A stretch of 64,000 nucleotides of DNA, taken from positions 1 through 64,000 of the forward strand of contig NZ_BBOJ01000036.1 of assembly GCF_000974445.1 (NCBI RefSeq), given 5' to 3'. The position numbers were made by a program, and so were the translations under genes. Under the pieces are notes generated by a model, which saw only the letters and a program-made list of their open reading frames with translations, was not told where the DNA came from and made no database searches. The first letter of the stretch is position 1. Each line of letters starts with the position of its first letter. Of this stretch, positions 9,338-18,329 are shown in pieces. This DNA comes from Lentzea aerocolonigenes. GTDB taxonomy: Bacteria > Actinomycetota > Actinomycetes > Mycobacteriales > Pseudonocardiaceae.

Positions 9338-9814
9338 ATGATTGCTGAACGTTGGGCGGTGACCGCCCTCCGGGTCTTTCTGGTGGTCCTGTTCGGGATC
9401 CTCGTCGTGTTCGAGACGCTGTCCCTGCCGGGGAAGTTCATGTACCTGGCGGAGCAGAACCCGAACGACCCCCTGATCTGGCCCGGCGCGATCATCTCGA
9501 TCTTCTGGGTGATCTGCGTCCAGGTGGTGATCGTCGCGACGTGGAAGCTGCTCACGCTGGTGCGCAAAGACCTGATCTTCACCGATGCCGCGATCAAGTG
9601 GGTCAACGTGATGGTCTGGGCCGTTGCGGCAGGATGGGTCGTGTTGGTGGGCGTGTTCCTCTGGGTCGGCTTCAACGCGGACGACCCCGGCGCGCCGATG
9701 GTGCTGTTCCTGCTGACGACGGGGGCCACCGTGTTCGGGCTCGTGCTGGTCGTGATGCGGGCGTTGCTCCAGCGCGCCACGACGTTGCGTTCCGACATGG
9801 AAGCGGTGATCTGA
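9338..9814 (+). CDS. DUF2975 membrane protein
   Basis: A 158-residue integral membrane protein with four hydrophobic segments, at about residues 6-27, 47-70, 87-111 and 117-139. This matches DUF2975, whose members sit beside a small Cro/CI-type regulator, as here. Function is unknown. ATG 9338 is chosen because upstream sequence is not coding-like. It overlaps the next gene as TGATG (stop 9812-9814), indicating coupled translation. Confidence 0.85.
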   Translation: MIAERWAVTALRVFLVVLFGILVVFETLSLPGKFMYLAEQNPNDPLIWPGAIISIFWVICVQVVIVATWKLLTLVRKDLIFTDAAIKWVNVMVWAVAAGWVVLVGVFLWVGFNADDPGAPMVLFLLTTGATVFGLVLVVMRALLQRATTLRSDMEAVI

Positions 9815-10035
9815 TGGCCATCGTCGTGCGCATCGACGTCGAACTGGCCAAGCGCAAGATGAGCGTCGGAGAGTTCGCGGAGAAGGTCGGGCTGACACCG
9901 GCCAACGTCGCGGTGCTGAAGAACGGCCGGGCGAAGGCCGTGCGGTTCAGCACGCTGGAGGCCATGTGCCGGGTGCTGGAGTGCCAGCCCGGCGATCTCC
10001 TCGAGTTCGTGGAGGACGACGAAGAGGCGTCCTGA
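9814..10035 (+). CDS. Small Cro/CI-type helix-turn-helix regulator
   Basis: A 73-residue XRE-family protein consisting of one helix-turn-helix domain: MSVGEFAEKVGLTPANVAVLKNGR and FSTLEAMCRVLECQPGDLLEF, ending in an acidic tail. This YozG-like group is regularly fused in operons with DUF2975 membrane proteins, suggesting a membrane protein/regulator pair, possibly with the regulator controlling its own operon. It shares bases with the upstream stop. Confidence 0.92.
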   Translation: MAIVVRIDVELAKRKMSVGEFAEKVGLTPANVAVLKNGRAKAVRFSTLEAMCRVLECQPGDLLEFVEDDEEAS

Positions 10036-10263
10036 TCAGATGTCGTACAGCCACCACCGCTGGTTGGCGGGGGCGGACGCGACGTGCTCGCAGTGGTACC
10101 GCGTGGCGAGGTGTTCCCGGACCAGCTCGGCGCCCTCAGCCTGGCAGGTACCCAGGTTCGGGTACTTGCCCCACGGTGCCACGGCAGCCGCCGTGCCTGC
10201 GCCGCCCAGCAAGACTCCCGCGGAAACCGCGATCACCGCGGCCGATGCCATCGTTCTCTTCAT
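10036..10263 (-). CDS. Small secreted protein
   Basis: A 75-residue protein with a clear Sec signal peptide: MKRT, a hydrophobic Ala/Val core and a probable cleavage after GTAAA near residue 27. The mature peptide of about 48 residues has two Cys (TCQAEG and YHCEHV) and an aromatic end, QRWWLYDI. The pair of cysteines suggests one disulfide. No family is recognised. Its stop touches that of the convergent regulator gene (TGATCA). Confidence 0.72.
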   Translation of the reverse strand: MKRTMASAAVIAVSAGVLLGGAGTAAAVAPWGKYPNLGTCQAEGAELVREHLATRYHCEHVASAPANQRWWLYDI

Positions 10264-10304
10264 GCTTTGTCCAAACGATGAGCACCGCCACGAGGTTGCA
10301 CGCC

Positions 10305-11540
10305 TCACGCCAGCCGCTTCGCCAGCCGGTCGGCGGCTTCGAGCCGCCCCGACTCGGCGAGCAGGCCCACCGGCGCCAGCACGTAGTCGCGGTCGACCGT
10401 GATCTCCGCGGTCCGCAGCACGGGCCGCAGCACCGGATCGGCCCGCAGCGCCTCGACGATCGGAGTGATGTCGGGCGTGTGCCGGAAAACTCCGCCGGAG
10501 AGCACCAGCAACCCCGCGCCGTGCGGGCCGAGCTGGCCGTCGACCTGCCTCAGGTGCCTGCGCACGGCCAGGATCGCGGCGAACGACGCCAGTTTCAGGT
10601 CGACTGCGGGGTCGTCCGCGATCCAGCCGACGTTCTCTGCGCGGTGTTGTGCTTCGGTACTGAGGTCCTCGGTCGTCAGGCGTTCCGCGAGAGCCTCCTT
10701 GACCACGCCCGGAGCGGACCAGCGCATGCCGAGGTCGCCCTCGACCGTGCGGCGGTCCGGTGGCAGCGCGACCGTCCTTTCCAGACCTTCGCTGTCCGCT
10801 GTGGACACCGCCGAGTAGACGTCCGTCGTCGCGCCGCCGACGTCCACCACCAGCACGGCACCCTCGCGGTCCTGCGCGGCGAGCCGGGAAACCCCGGCCA
10901 GCACGGCGTCGGGTGTCACGGCCCGCACGAGCTGCCGGAACCTCGGCCCGCGCGACAGGCCCTTGCCGCCGATGACGTGCTGGAGGAACGCCTCGCGGAT
11001 CGCCCTGCGGGCCGGTTCCGGGGCGAGCTGACCGACGTCCGGCAGCACGTTCGGGCACGCCACCACGGTCCGTTTCGCCAGCAGGCGCAACGCTTCCGGC
11101 TGCGCCTCGACGTTGCCGGCCAGCACGATCGGCACGGCCACGCGGGCGAGCTTCGCGGCGTTGTGCAGCAGAACGGACTGGTCGCCGCCATCCGTGCCGC
11201 CGACGAGCAGCACGAGGTCCGGTGTCGACGCCCGCAACGCCTTCACGTCGACCGGACCGGCGCTGACGTGCACGATCTTGGCGCCGGCGCTGAGCGCGAC
11301 CCGGTACCCGGCCTCGGCGCTCACCACGCGTTCCTGGCCGACGACCGCGAGCCGCAGCCCGCCGCCGGCCGACGAGCACGCCAGGATCTCGCCGTCACCC
11401 ACCTCGGCACGCAACGCGTCGATGCCGCGCAGCACCTCGGGAGGTGTGGTCGGGTGCTGCCCGGTGCGGACCAGCTCGCCCTCGGGGGTGACGAGAGCGG
11501 CCTTGGTCCAGGTGGAACCGACGTCGAGACAGAGGATCAC
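10305..11540 (-). CDS. MutL-like glutamate mutase accessory/reactivase (ASKHA ATPase)
   Basis: A 411-residue actin-like ATPase. The phosphate-1 loop is CLDVGSTWTKAALV at the N-terminus and a second loop VVDVGGATTDVYS lies in the middle, with LLVGGTDGG between them. This is the GlmL/MutL family, proposed to reactivate adenosylcobalamin-dependent glutamate mutase. No mutase gene is nearby, so the client is unknown. GTG 11540 places the family motif at residue 3; a TTG at 11555 is a possible longer start. Only 17 bases separate it from the divergent gene, so transcripts may be leaderless. Confidence 0.85.
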   Translation of the reverse strand: MILCLDVGSTWTKAALVTPEGELVRTGQHPTTPPEVLRGIDALRAEVGDGEILACSSAGGGLRLAVVGQERVVSAEAGYRVALSAGAKIVHVSAGPVDVKALRASTPDLVLLVGGTDGGDQSVLLHNAAKLARVAVPIVLAGNVEAQPEALRLLAKRTVVACPNVLPDVGQLAPEPARRAIREAFLQHVIGGKGLSRGPRFRQLVRAVTPDAVLAGVSRLAAQDREGAVLVVDVGGATTDVYSAVSTADSEGLERTVALPPDRRTVEGDLGMRWSAPGVVKEALAERLTTEDLSTEAQHRAENVGWIADDPAVDLKLASFAAILAVRRHLRQVDGQLGPHGAGLLVLSGGVFRHTPDITPIVEALRADPVLRPVLRTAEITVDRDYVLAPVGLLAESGRLEAADRLAKRLA

Positions 11541-11557
11541 AAGGCAAGCTAACAACT

Positions 11558-12163
11558 ATGAAGCTCACGCCCAAGGTGATCCTCGAAGGCACCCGCCTGA
11601 CCGGCAAGACGGACCTCGCCTACGCGCTCAACGAACACCCCCGCCTCGTCGGTCACCGCAAGTACCGCTACCACTCGCCGTTGATCTCGGGTGAGTGGAG
11701 CGGGTTCACGAACGAACCGTGGGGCCGTGGGCTGATCGACTTCGCAGCTGATGAGACCGCACACGCCATGGAGACCTACGAGACGTGGGTGCGCATGTTC
11801 GAGTTGCAGCGCTACTACTCGTGGATCGTCGATCGGTTCCACCTGTCCACCATGGCCTACCAGGCACGACAGGGGCGTGACTTCGACTTCGGCTGGCTGG
11901 AGGAACGGCTGAAGCCCCTCAACTTCGCGATCGTGTTGTGCACACGGCCAGAGGACACGTTCGAAGAAGCGCGCGAGGAACGGCTGAAGATCAGTGCGAA
12001 CCCGAAGCAGTACGTCTCGCTGAAGCCGTTCATCGAGGAGCAACAACAACTGCGGGAGCTCGCGGCGAAGTCGATCCTGCCCGTGTTCGAGTTCGACGTG
12101 ACGCGGCAAGGGCCTGACGACGTGGCCGACTGGCTGGAGGAACGCGACCTGTTGACGCTCTAG
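11558..12163 (+). CDS. P-loop NTPase, thymidylate-kinase-like fold
   Basis: A 201-residue protein with a Walker A motif GTRLTGKT at 11-18, followed by a long helical region and VDRFHLSTMAYQARQG, resembling the lid-proximal DR motif of deoxynucleoside and thymidylate kinases. LNFAIVLCTRPEDTFEEAREER resembles a Walker B strand and LID helix. I infer a small-molecule kinase of unknown substrate. It faces the MutL-like gene with a 17-base gap and shares CTAG with the convergent downstream gene. Confidence 0.7.
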   Translation: MKLTPKVILEGTRLTGKTDLAYALNEHPRLVGHRKYRYHSPLISGEWSGFTNEPWGRGLIDFAADETAHAMETYETWVRMFELQRYYSWIVDRFHLSTMAYQARQGRDFDFGWLEERLKPLNFAIVLCTRPEDTFEEAREERLKISANPKQYVSLKPFIEEQQQLRELAAKSILPVFEFDVTRQGPDDVADWLEERDLLTL

Positions 12164-13212
12164 CCCCGGACGAAGTTCAGCAGCCGGTCGGCTTCCTGCT
12201 CCAGTGCCGCCCAGTCGGTGGGGCTGACCGGCCGGAACGGGTTGAGGCGCAGCGTCGCGCCGTCGAGCGACCACGTCCCGTGCACCCGGCCGTCCACCAG
12301 GAAGGTGGGCAGCACCCGCGCCTGGCCGGGCATCACCCGCCTGCGGTCCTCGTCGCTGATGATCCGGGTCCGGTCGGCGTGGCCGAGCAGGGCGTTGTCG
12401 AAGGCGGGCAGCAGCCGGACCGGTGCGGGTGTCTCGGGGTCGGGCAGTTCGGCGTGGGCGAGGTCGAACAGCTCCTCGCCGCCGGGGCCGGTGTGGCTGC
12501 GCAGTTCGGGGCGCATCTCCACGACGACCTCGGCCAGGCGGGTCAGTCCGGACCAGGCCTGGACGTCCTTCACCCCGGCCGGGCCGAACGCGGCCAGGTA
12601 GCGGCGGATCAGCTCCTTGGCCGACCCCGCGGTCGCCATCGGCTGCCCCAGCCAGGCCTCGGCGGGCGTGACCGAGACCGCCGACCGGTTGCCCCACGAA
12701 CCCCACGCGCCGGTGGCCGCGCCGTGCACGAGAGGGAGCCTCAGTTCCACCTCACCGGCCAGGATCCGGCCGTCGCGGCCGGGGTGGCGTTCGGCCAGAC
12801 GGCGAGCGAGTTCCTTGCGGGACAACGTTCCTCCCGCGAGCAGGTCGAGTCCTTCCGCCGCCAGGTCGAGTCCGGTGTTGTTCCTGGTGAAGTGCGGCGT
12901 GCCGGCCGTGCGGTCGAGCACGGGCTGCAAGACCGGCCGCAGCCGGCGGAAGTCGTCGGCCGCGACGAGGTGCTGGGTGCTGCGCAGCAGGCCGGACCGC
13001 ACGACCCGCCGGTGCTCCAGCAGCGCGGTGAGCCGGGCGTGCGTGAAGTCGTGGATCCGGCTCCACAGCCCAACATGGGCCCAGTTGGGCTCCTGCGCCT
13101 GCACCGCGACCAGCCGCTCGATCACCTCTAGCGGCGTGTGATCGGTGCGCCCCAACAGGAACTGCCGGTCGAGCAGTGCCCGGTTCAGCTCTTGAAGAGA
13201 CAGCGTGGTCAC
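12160..13212 (-). CDS. Winged-helix DNA-binding protein, AlkZ-like (HTH_42)
   Basis: A 350-residue protein of the HTH_42 family, which includes the DNA glycosylase AlkZ that unhooks crosslinks and alkylated bases. Landmarks are LDRQFLLGRT near 12-21, RLVAVQAQEPNWAHVGLWSR, the RSTQHLVAADDFR segment and LLPAFDNALLGHADR, followed by LPTFLVDGRVHGTW. Usual length. Many actinomycete paralogues have no proven glycosylase activity, so a role in DNA repair is inference. GTG 13212 overlaps the upstream TGA (GTGA), placing it in one operon with the MDR enzyme. Confidence 0.85.
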   Translation of the reverse strand: MTTLSLQELNRALLDRQFLLGRTDHTPLEVIERLVAVQAQEPNWAHVGLWSRIHDFTHARLTALLEHRRVVRSGLLRSTQHLVAADDFRRLRPVLQPVLDRTAGTPHFTRNNTGLDLAAEGLDLLAGGTLSRKELARRLAERHPGRDGRILAGEVELRLPLVHGAATGAWGSWGNRSAVSVTPAEAWLGQPMATAGSAKELIRRYLAAFGPAGVKDVQAWSGLTRLAEVVVEMRPELRSHTGPGGEELFDLAHAELPDPETPAPVRLLPAFDNALLGHADRTRIISDEDRRRVMPGQARVLPTFLVDGRVHGTWSLDGATLRLNPFRPVSPTDWAALEQEADRLLNFVRG

Positions 13213-14192
13213 GACAGCCGCACCGACACGTTGCCGCGGTAGGAACCCCGCAGCAAGGAGAGGAACGCCTGCGGGACGTCCTCGATCCCGCCTTCGACCA
13301 CGGTCTGCGGGAAGACGAACCGGCCCTGCGCCAGCCAGGTGCCGAAGTGCTCGCGCCAGGCCGCGACCTGCTCCGGTGTGTGGTGGCAGGAGAACGGCAG
13401 CAGCTCGACGCCCCTGGCCTCGGCCGCCGCGTGATCGGGCTGCGGGAACCGTTGTGCCGCACCACCGAGCTGGCTGGACAACGAGCCACACAGCGCGAAA
13501 CGTGCTCCCGGCCGCGCCACCTCCAGCGCGCCTTCGTACTGCTCGCCGCCCACGACGTCGAAGAACACCGAGATGCCGTCGGGTGCCAGCTCCCGCAACC
13601 GGTCGGTCACCGGGCCGTCGTGGTAGTCGAAGGCGGCGTCGAAGCCGAGCTCGTCGACCAGGTAGTCGGCCTTGGCCCGGCTGCCGGCGCTGCCGATCAC
13701 CCTTGCCGCGCCGAGGTTCTTGGCGATCTGCCCCGCCAGCGAGCCGACCCCGCCCGCCGCGCCGGACACGAAGACCACATCACCCTCGCCGACGGCCGCC
13801 ACGTCGGCCATCCCGTAGAAGGCGGTCGGTCCCTGGCCGAGGTGGTAGCCGGGGTCGAGCTCGCGGTCGAGCTTCACGTACGAACCGGCAGGGCCGGCCG
13901 AGTGCTCGCTCCAGCCGGTCATCCCCTGGACCAGGTCACCGGCCTGGAGCTCGGGGCTGTCGGACCGGATCACGGTGCCGATCGCGGTCACGCCCACCCG
14001 TTGGCCCGGCTGCCACGGCGGAACGGGAATGGTGCAGTCGGCGCGCATCAGCTCCAGGTAGGTCGCGGCGAGCCCGATCCGTTCGGTGCGCACCAGGACC
14101 TCACCGTCCACTTCGGTCTCGGCGACGGTGAAGTGGCCGAGCGCGGGGGCGCCGGTGACGTGGGCGGTCAGCTGAATCTCGCGGGTGATCAT
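13209..14192 (-). CDS. NADP-dependent MDR oxidoreductase (leukotriene B4 dehydrogenase/CurA type)
   Basis: A 327-residue MDR enzyme without zinc ligands. VFVSGAAGGVGSLAGQIAKNLGA around 141-163 is the NADP loop, and FDVVGGEQYEGAL and the GNVSVRLS end match the prostaglandin-reductase/CurA group, which reduces alpha,beta-unsaturated carbonyls with NADPH. First gene of a two-gene operon with the AlkZ-like protein. It is divergent from a WYL regulator, likely its controller. Confidence 0.88.
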   Translation of the reverse strand: MITREIQLTAHVTGAPALGHFTVAETEVDGEVLVRTERIGLAATYLELMRADCTIPVPPWQPGQRVGVTAIGTVIRSDSPELQAGDLVQGMTGWSEHSAGPAGSYVKLDRELDPGYHLGQGPTAFYGMADVAAVGEGDVVFVSGAAGGVGSLAGQIAKNLGAARVIGSAGSRAKADYLVDELGFDAAFDYHDGPVTDRLRELAPDGISVFFDVVGGEQYEGALEVARPGARFALCGSLSSQLGGAAQRFPQPDHAAAEARGVELLPFSCHHTPEQVAAWREHFGTWLAQGRFVFPQTVVEGGIEDVPQAFLSLLRGSYRGNVSVRLS

Positions 14193-14240
14193 GTTCTGTC
14201 CTCACTCCGGTGTCGGCCGTCGAGATCGACCCTATGGAGG

Positions 14241-14265
14241 CTTCCGGCCACTTTCTGACCGGAAG
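14241..14265. promoter_or_regulatory. Inverted repeat, probable WYL-regulator operator
   Basis: CTTCCGG (14241-14247) and CCGGAAG (14259-14265) form a perfect 7-base inverted repeat with an 11-base spacer, between divergent oxidoreductase and WYL-regulator genes. Confidence 0.5.
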
Positions 14266-14284
14266 TCGCGGCAAGATGTCCTTC

Positions 14285-15232
14285 ATGGCGAACACCAGCT
14301 CACGGACGCTGAGACTGCTTTCGCTGCTGCAGACCCACCGGCACTGGTCCGGCCTCGAACTGGCCGACCGGCTCGGGGTCTCCGAGCGGACGCTGCGCCG
14401 CGACGTCGAGCGGTTGCGCGAACTGGGCTACCCGGTCGGCGCGTCCCGCGGCACCGACGGCGGCTACCAGCTCGCGCCCGGTGCCGTGCTGCCTCCGTTG
14501 CTGCTGGACGACGACGAGGCGGTGGCGCTCGCGGTCGGCATCGGTGACGCGACGCAGAGCGGGATCGCGGGGATGGAGGAGGCGTCGTTGCGCGCCCTCA
14601 CCAAGGTCGTGCGGGTCCTGCCGCCCCGGCTGCGGGCCCGAGTGGACGCCTTGCGGGCGATGACGGTCTCGGCCGGCACGTCCGGACCGGCCGTTCCGGC
14701 AGGAGTGCTCACGACGGTCGCCCAGGCGTGCCGGGACCAGGAAAGGCTGCGGTTCAGCTACACGGCAAGGGGTTCAGCCCCCACCGAGCGGGAGGTCGAG
14801 CCGCACCGCGTGGTCGCACTCGGCGGACGCTGGTACCTGGTGGCGTACGACCTCGGCCGGCACGACTGGCGCAGCTTCCGCCTCGACCGCCTGACCGGCC
14901 CGGCGGCGACCCGTGCGCACTTCCGGCCACGTGCGCTGCCCGCCGAGGACGCCGTGGCCTTCGTCCGGGAGGTGAGCGGCGCCCCGGCTCCGCTCACGGT
15001 CGAGGTCCTCGTGCACGCGCCGGCCTCGCGGGTGCACCAGGCCGTCGGCCGCTGGGGCGCGGTCGAACCCGTTGATCAGGAGAGCTGCCGGCTCACCATG
15101 ACTTCGACCTCGTTCGACTGGCCGACGCAGGCGCTGGGCAACGTGGGCGCAGAGTTCGAGATCCTCGGACCGCCGGAGTTCGCCGCGCACGTCCGGGAAT
15201 GGGGCGCCCGCTTCATTCGCGGTGCGTCCTAG
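14285..15232 (+). CDS. WYL-domain helix-turn-helix regulator (YafY/PafC type)
   Basis: About 315 residues. An N-terminal HTH_11 domain reads RTLRLLSLLQTHRHWSGLELADRLGVSERTLRRDVERL. A central WYL domain contains FSYTARGSAP, the signature GGRWYLVAYDLGR and WRSFRLDRL, followed by a WCX extension to the end. Such regulators sense nucleic acid fragments or small ligands. ATG 14285 gives the family N-terminus; an in-frame ATG at 14276 adds three residues. Divergent from the MDR operon; the 3' end shares CTAG with the convergent MarR gene. Confidence 0.9.
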   Translation: MANTSSRTLRLLSLLQTHRHWSGLELADRLGVSERTLRRDVERLRELGYPVGASRGTDGGYQLAPGAVLPPLLLDDDEAVALAVGIGDATQSGIAGMEEASLRALTKVVRVLPPRLRARVDALRAMTVSAGTSGPAVPAGVLTTVAQACRDQERLRFSYTARGSAPTEREVEPHRVVALGGRWYLVAYDLGRHDWRSFRLDRLTGPAATRAHFRPRALPAEDAVAFVREVSGAPAPLTVEVLVHAPASRVHQAVGRWGAVEPVDQESCRLTMTSTSFDWPTQALGNVGAEFEILGPPEFAAHVREWGARFIRGAS

Positions 15233-15684
15233 TCGTCGGCCTTCTCGTGCACGACCTGCATGAACGAGCCGAGCTGTGCGAGCTGTTCCGGCGTGAAGAG
15301 GTCGATCAGGTACTCGCGCACGGTGGTGACGTGGCCAGGAGCCGTGGCCCGCAACAGTTCCTTGCCGGCGTCCGTGAGCACGGCGAGGATGCCGCGCTCG
15401 TCGGACTCGTGCCGCTCGCGCCGCACGAGTCCCGCCTTCTCGAGCTTGCCGATCTGGTAGGTCAGCGAACTCTTCGAGACCACGATGCGGCGCGCCAGCT
15501 CGGTCATCCGCAGGCGGTTGCCCGGCTGTTCGGACAGCACGACCAGCACGTTGTACTGCGCGTGCGAGAGGCCCGCATCGCGCTGCAACTGCTGTTCGAT
15601 CTGCCTCTCGAGGAGGTGGTACGCCTGGACGAAGTGGTGCCAGGCGTTCCCCTCCTCCTCGGAGAGCCACCGCGCGTTTTCCAT
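15229..15684 (-). CDS. MarR-family transcriptional regulator
   Basis: A 151-residue MarR protein. It starts MENARWLSEEEGNAWHHFVQ, a common actinomycete opening, followed by the winged helix MTELARRIVVSKSSLTYQIGKLEKAGLVRRER with the conserved DERG wing. It lies 17 bases downstream of the amino-acid permease on the same strand, so the two may be cotranscribed; the regulator could control uptake. Ligand unknown. Confidence 0.92.
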   Translation of the reverse strand: MENARWLSEEEGNAWHHFVQAYHLLERQIEQQLQRDAGLSHAQYNVLVVLSEQPGNRLRMTELARRIVVSKSSLTYQIGKLEKAGLVRRERHESDERGILAVLTDAGKELLRATAPGHVTTVREYLIDLFTPEQLAQLGSFMQVVHEKADD

Positions 15685-15701
15685 GGTGCGCAGGTTAGAC
15701 G

Positions 15702-17237
15702 CTAGATGCCCGGCTCTTCCCCGTGCTTGACGACCGGTTCGGGCTCGACCTTCGCCTGACCTGTCTTGGCGAGCACCGAGTTGCGCCGGCTGTAGACGAA
15801 GTAGACGACGACACCGAGCGCCATCCAGACGAGGAACCGGACCCACGTGAGCGCGGTCAGGTTCAGCATCAGCCACAGGCAGGCGAGGATCGCGAGGATC
15901 GGCACCAGCGGCACGAGCGGCACGCGGAAGCCGCGCGACAGGTCCGGACGAGTCTTGCGCAGCACCCACACGCCCGCGGAGACGAGGATGAACGCGAACA
16001 ACGTGCCGACGTTCACCATCTCTTCGAGCTTGCCCGCCGGGAAGAAGCCCGCGGCGATCGCGACCAGCACACCGATGATGATCGTGATGCGGGTCGGCGT
16101 GCCGTGGCTGCCGGTCTTCGCGAGACCGCGCGGCAGCAGGCCGTCGCGCGACATCGCGAACAGCACGCGGCTCTGGCCGAGCATCAGCACCATGACGACG
16201 GTCGTGAGACCGGCGAGCGCGCCGACCGAGATCACCGTCGCCGCCCAGTCGACCCCGTTGTCGCGGAACGCACTGGCGAGCGTGGCGCGCGTGCCGTCCG
16301 GCTGCGTCGCGAGCTTCGTGTACGGCACCATGCCGGTGATCACCAGCGTCACGGCCACGTAGAGCACGGTGACGATCGCGAGTGAGCCGAGAATGCCGCG
16401 CGGCACGGCCTTCTGCGGGTTCTTGGTCTCCTCCGCCGTGGTCGCCACGACGTCGAAACCGATGAACGCGAAGAACACGATGCTCGCCGCCGCCAGCATG
16501 CCGAGCACGCCGTAGGTGCTGCCCGAGTAGCCGGTGATCAACGAGAACAACGACTGCTCGATGCCCGTGTGCGCGGCGGGACCGCTCTCCGCGGCCGGCG
16601 GGATGAACGGGGTGTAGTTCTCGGCCTTGATGTAACCGATGCCGAGCACGATCACGAGCAGCACCACCGCGACCTTGATGGCCGTGATGACCGCGCTGAC
16701 CCGCGAGCTGAGCTTCGTGCCGACGATCAGCAGCACCGTGAGCACCGCGACCAGCAGCACCGCGCCCCAGTCGAACTTGAAGCCGTCGCCCACCTCGGTC
16801 TTCACGTCGAGCCCGAGGAGCCCCAACGTGGTCTGCAGGTAGGCCGACCAGCCCTTCGCCACCGCGGCCGAACCGACGGCGAACTCCAGCACCAGGTCCC
16901 AGCCGATGATCCACGCGGCGAACTCGCCGAACGTCGCGTAGGAGAACGTGTACGCGCTACCCGCGACCGGCACCGTCGAGGCGAACTCGGCGTAGCACAA
17001 CGCGGCCAGCGCACAGGCGATCGCCGCGAGCACGAAGCTCAGCGAGACCGACGGTCCCGCGATGTTGCCCGCCGTGCTCGCGGTGAGCGTGAAGATGCCC
17101 GCACCGATGACCACCGCGACACCGAAGACCGTGAGGTCCCACGCCGTCAGATCCTTGCGGAGCTTGGTGTCCGGCTCGTCCGTGTCCGCGATCGACTGCT
17201 CGATCGACTTGGTGCGCCACAACCCGTTCCCCGGCAC
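15702..17237 (-). CDS. APC-family amino-acid permease
   Basis: A 511-residue transporter with about 12 membrane helices and a cytoplasmic C-terminus. The first helix contains GVAVVIGAGIFTLT, the unwound substrate-binding GxG segment of the APC family; the sixth region reads IVFFAFIGFDVVATTAEE and the consensus ETKNPQKAVPRGI loop follows. It resembles the cationic amino-acid transporters YfnA/CAT. GTG 17237 is selected because GAGGAGGG lies 8 bases ahead; longer in-frame starts have no site. A MarR gene follows 17 bases later. Confidence 0.92.
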   Translation of the reverse strand: MPGNGLWRTKSIEQSIADTDEPDTKLRKDLTAWDLTVFGVAVVIGAGIFTLTASTAGNIAGPSVSLSFVLAAIACALAALCYAEFASTVPVAGSAYTFSYATFGEFAAWIIGWDLVLEFAVGSAAVAKGWSAYLQTTLGLLGLDVKTEVGDGFKFDWGAVLLVAVLTVLLIVGTKLSSRVSAVITAIKVAVVLLVIVLGIGYIKAENYTPFIPPAAESGPAAHTGIEQSLFSLITGYSGSTYGVLGMLAAASIVFFAFIGFDVVATTAEETKNPQKAVPRGILGSLAIVTVLYVAVTLVITGMVPYTKLATQPDGTRATLASAFRDNGVDWAATVISVGALAGLTTVVMVLMLGQSRVLFAMSRDGLLPRGLAKTGSHGTPTRITIIIGVLVAIAAGFFPAGKLEEMVNVGTLFAFILVSAGVWVLRKTRPDLSRGFRVPLVPLVPILAILACLWLMLNLTALTWVRFLVWMALGVVVYFVYSRRNSVLAKTGQAKVEPEPVVKHGEEPGI

Positions 17238-17314
17238 GGTGCATCCCTCCTCAATGGAAACCCGTTCGGCCCACCCTAGAGGTATCCAGCATGTGGAACG
17301 CCTATAGCTGCGCG

Positions 17315-17346
17315 ACGGGCCTTGCTCCAGGTGGAGCAAGGCCCGT
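17315..17346 (-). terminator. Hairpin terminator after the cation-efflux gene
   Basis: Perfect 14-base-pair stem (17315-17328 with 17333-17346) and a 4-base loop, 13 bases after the stop of the minus-strand efflux gene. No U-run follows, as in many actinomycete terminators. Confidence 0.75.
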
Positions 17347-17359
17347 TCGGGGAGAAAGA

Positions 17360-18283
17360 TCAGGAACTGGTGACCGTCGACCGGTCCAGGTCCGGCTCCA
17401 AGTAGATCAACCGGGCGTGCGGAACCTTGTTGCGGACGCGCATCTCCGCGTCGTTGATCGCCTGCGCCACCTCGTCCAGCGGCAGCTGCGGCTCCAGCGC
17501 GATCTTCGCCGCGACCAGGAGCTCCTCCGGGCCGAGGTACTGGGTCTTGATGTGGATGACCCGCTGCACCTTGCCCGCGGCCAGCTCGTCGCAGATCAGG
17601 TCGAGGTCCTTGTCGGAGGCGCCCTCACCGATCAGCAGCGACTTCATCTCGATGATCAGGATGATCGCGATGATGCCGAGCAGCGCACCGATGGCGATGG
17701 TGCCGAGCGCGTCGAAGACCGGGTTGCCGGTGATCATCGAGAGGCCGACGCCGAGCAGCGCCAGCACCAGGCCGACGAGCGCGCCGAGGTCCTCCAGCAG
17801 CACGACCGGCAGCTCCGGCACGCGGGACGTGCGGATGAAGCCCCACCAGCTCACGTCGCCCTTGATCTTCTTCGACTCGCTGATCGCGGTGACGAAGCTG
17901 TAGGTCTCCAGGCCGATCGCGATCACCAGGATGATGATGGCGATGATCGGGTCGGTGAGGGGCTCCGGGTGCTGGATCTTGTGGATGCCCTCGTACAGCG
18001 CGAAGACCGAACCGAGGCTGAACAGCATCAGCGCGACCACGAACGACCAGAAGTAGCGGTCGCGGCCGTAGCCGAACGGGTGCAGCCTGGTCGCCTGGCG
18101 CTGGGCCGTCTTCTGACCGAGCAGCAGCAGGCCCTGGTTCGACGTGTCGGCGAGCGAGTGCACGGACTCGGCCAGCATCGACGACGAGCCGGTGAACAAG
18201 AATCCGACGAACTTGGCCACCGCGATACCCGCGTTCGCCGCCAACGCCGCGACGATGGCTTTGGTCCCGCCCCCTGCTGACAC
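17360..18283 (-). CDS. Cation diffusion facilitator family transporter
   Basis: About 307 residues, with five or six hydrophobic segments. It has AESVHSLADTSNQGLLLLG (the metal-binding HxxxD of helix 2), the VFALYEGIHKIQHPEP loop and, after the helices, a cytoplasmic C-terminal domain with VQRVIHIKTQYLGPEELLVAAKI. It exports divalent cations such as Zn, Fe or Mn against protons; metal choice cannot be told. GTG 18283 has GAGGAG seven bases ahead. Likely its own unit, 46 bases from the end of manA. Confidence 0.9.
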   Translation of the reverse strand: MSAGGGTKAIVAALAANAGIAVAKFVGFLFTGSSSMLAESVHSLADTSNQGLLLLGQKTAQRQATRLHPFGYGRDRYFWSFVVALMLFSLGSVFALYEGIHKIQHPEPLTDPIIAIIILVIAIGLETYSFVTAISESKKIKGDVSWWGFIRTSRVPELPVVLLEDLGALVGLVLALLGVGLSMITGNPVFDALGTIAIGALLGIIAIILIIEMKSLLIGEGASDKDLDLICDELAAGKVQRVIHIKTQYLGPEELLVAAKIALEPQLPLDEVAQAINDAEMRVRNKVPHARLIYLEPDLDRSTVTSS

Positions 18284-18329
18284 GCCTGTCTCCTCGCTGA
18301 ACCCAGTCCGCTTTGTCCGGTCGGGAACT

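Noticed and set aside
10036..11379. 447-codon minus-strand frame as one protein
   Set aside because: Most of it shadows the MutL-like gene; only the last 75 codons, from ATG 10263 with a signal peptide, are real.
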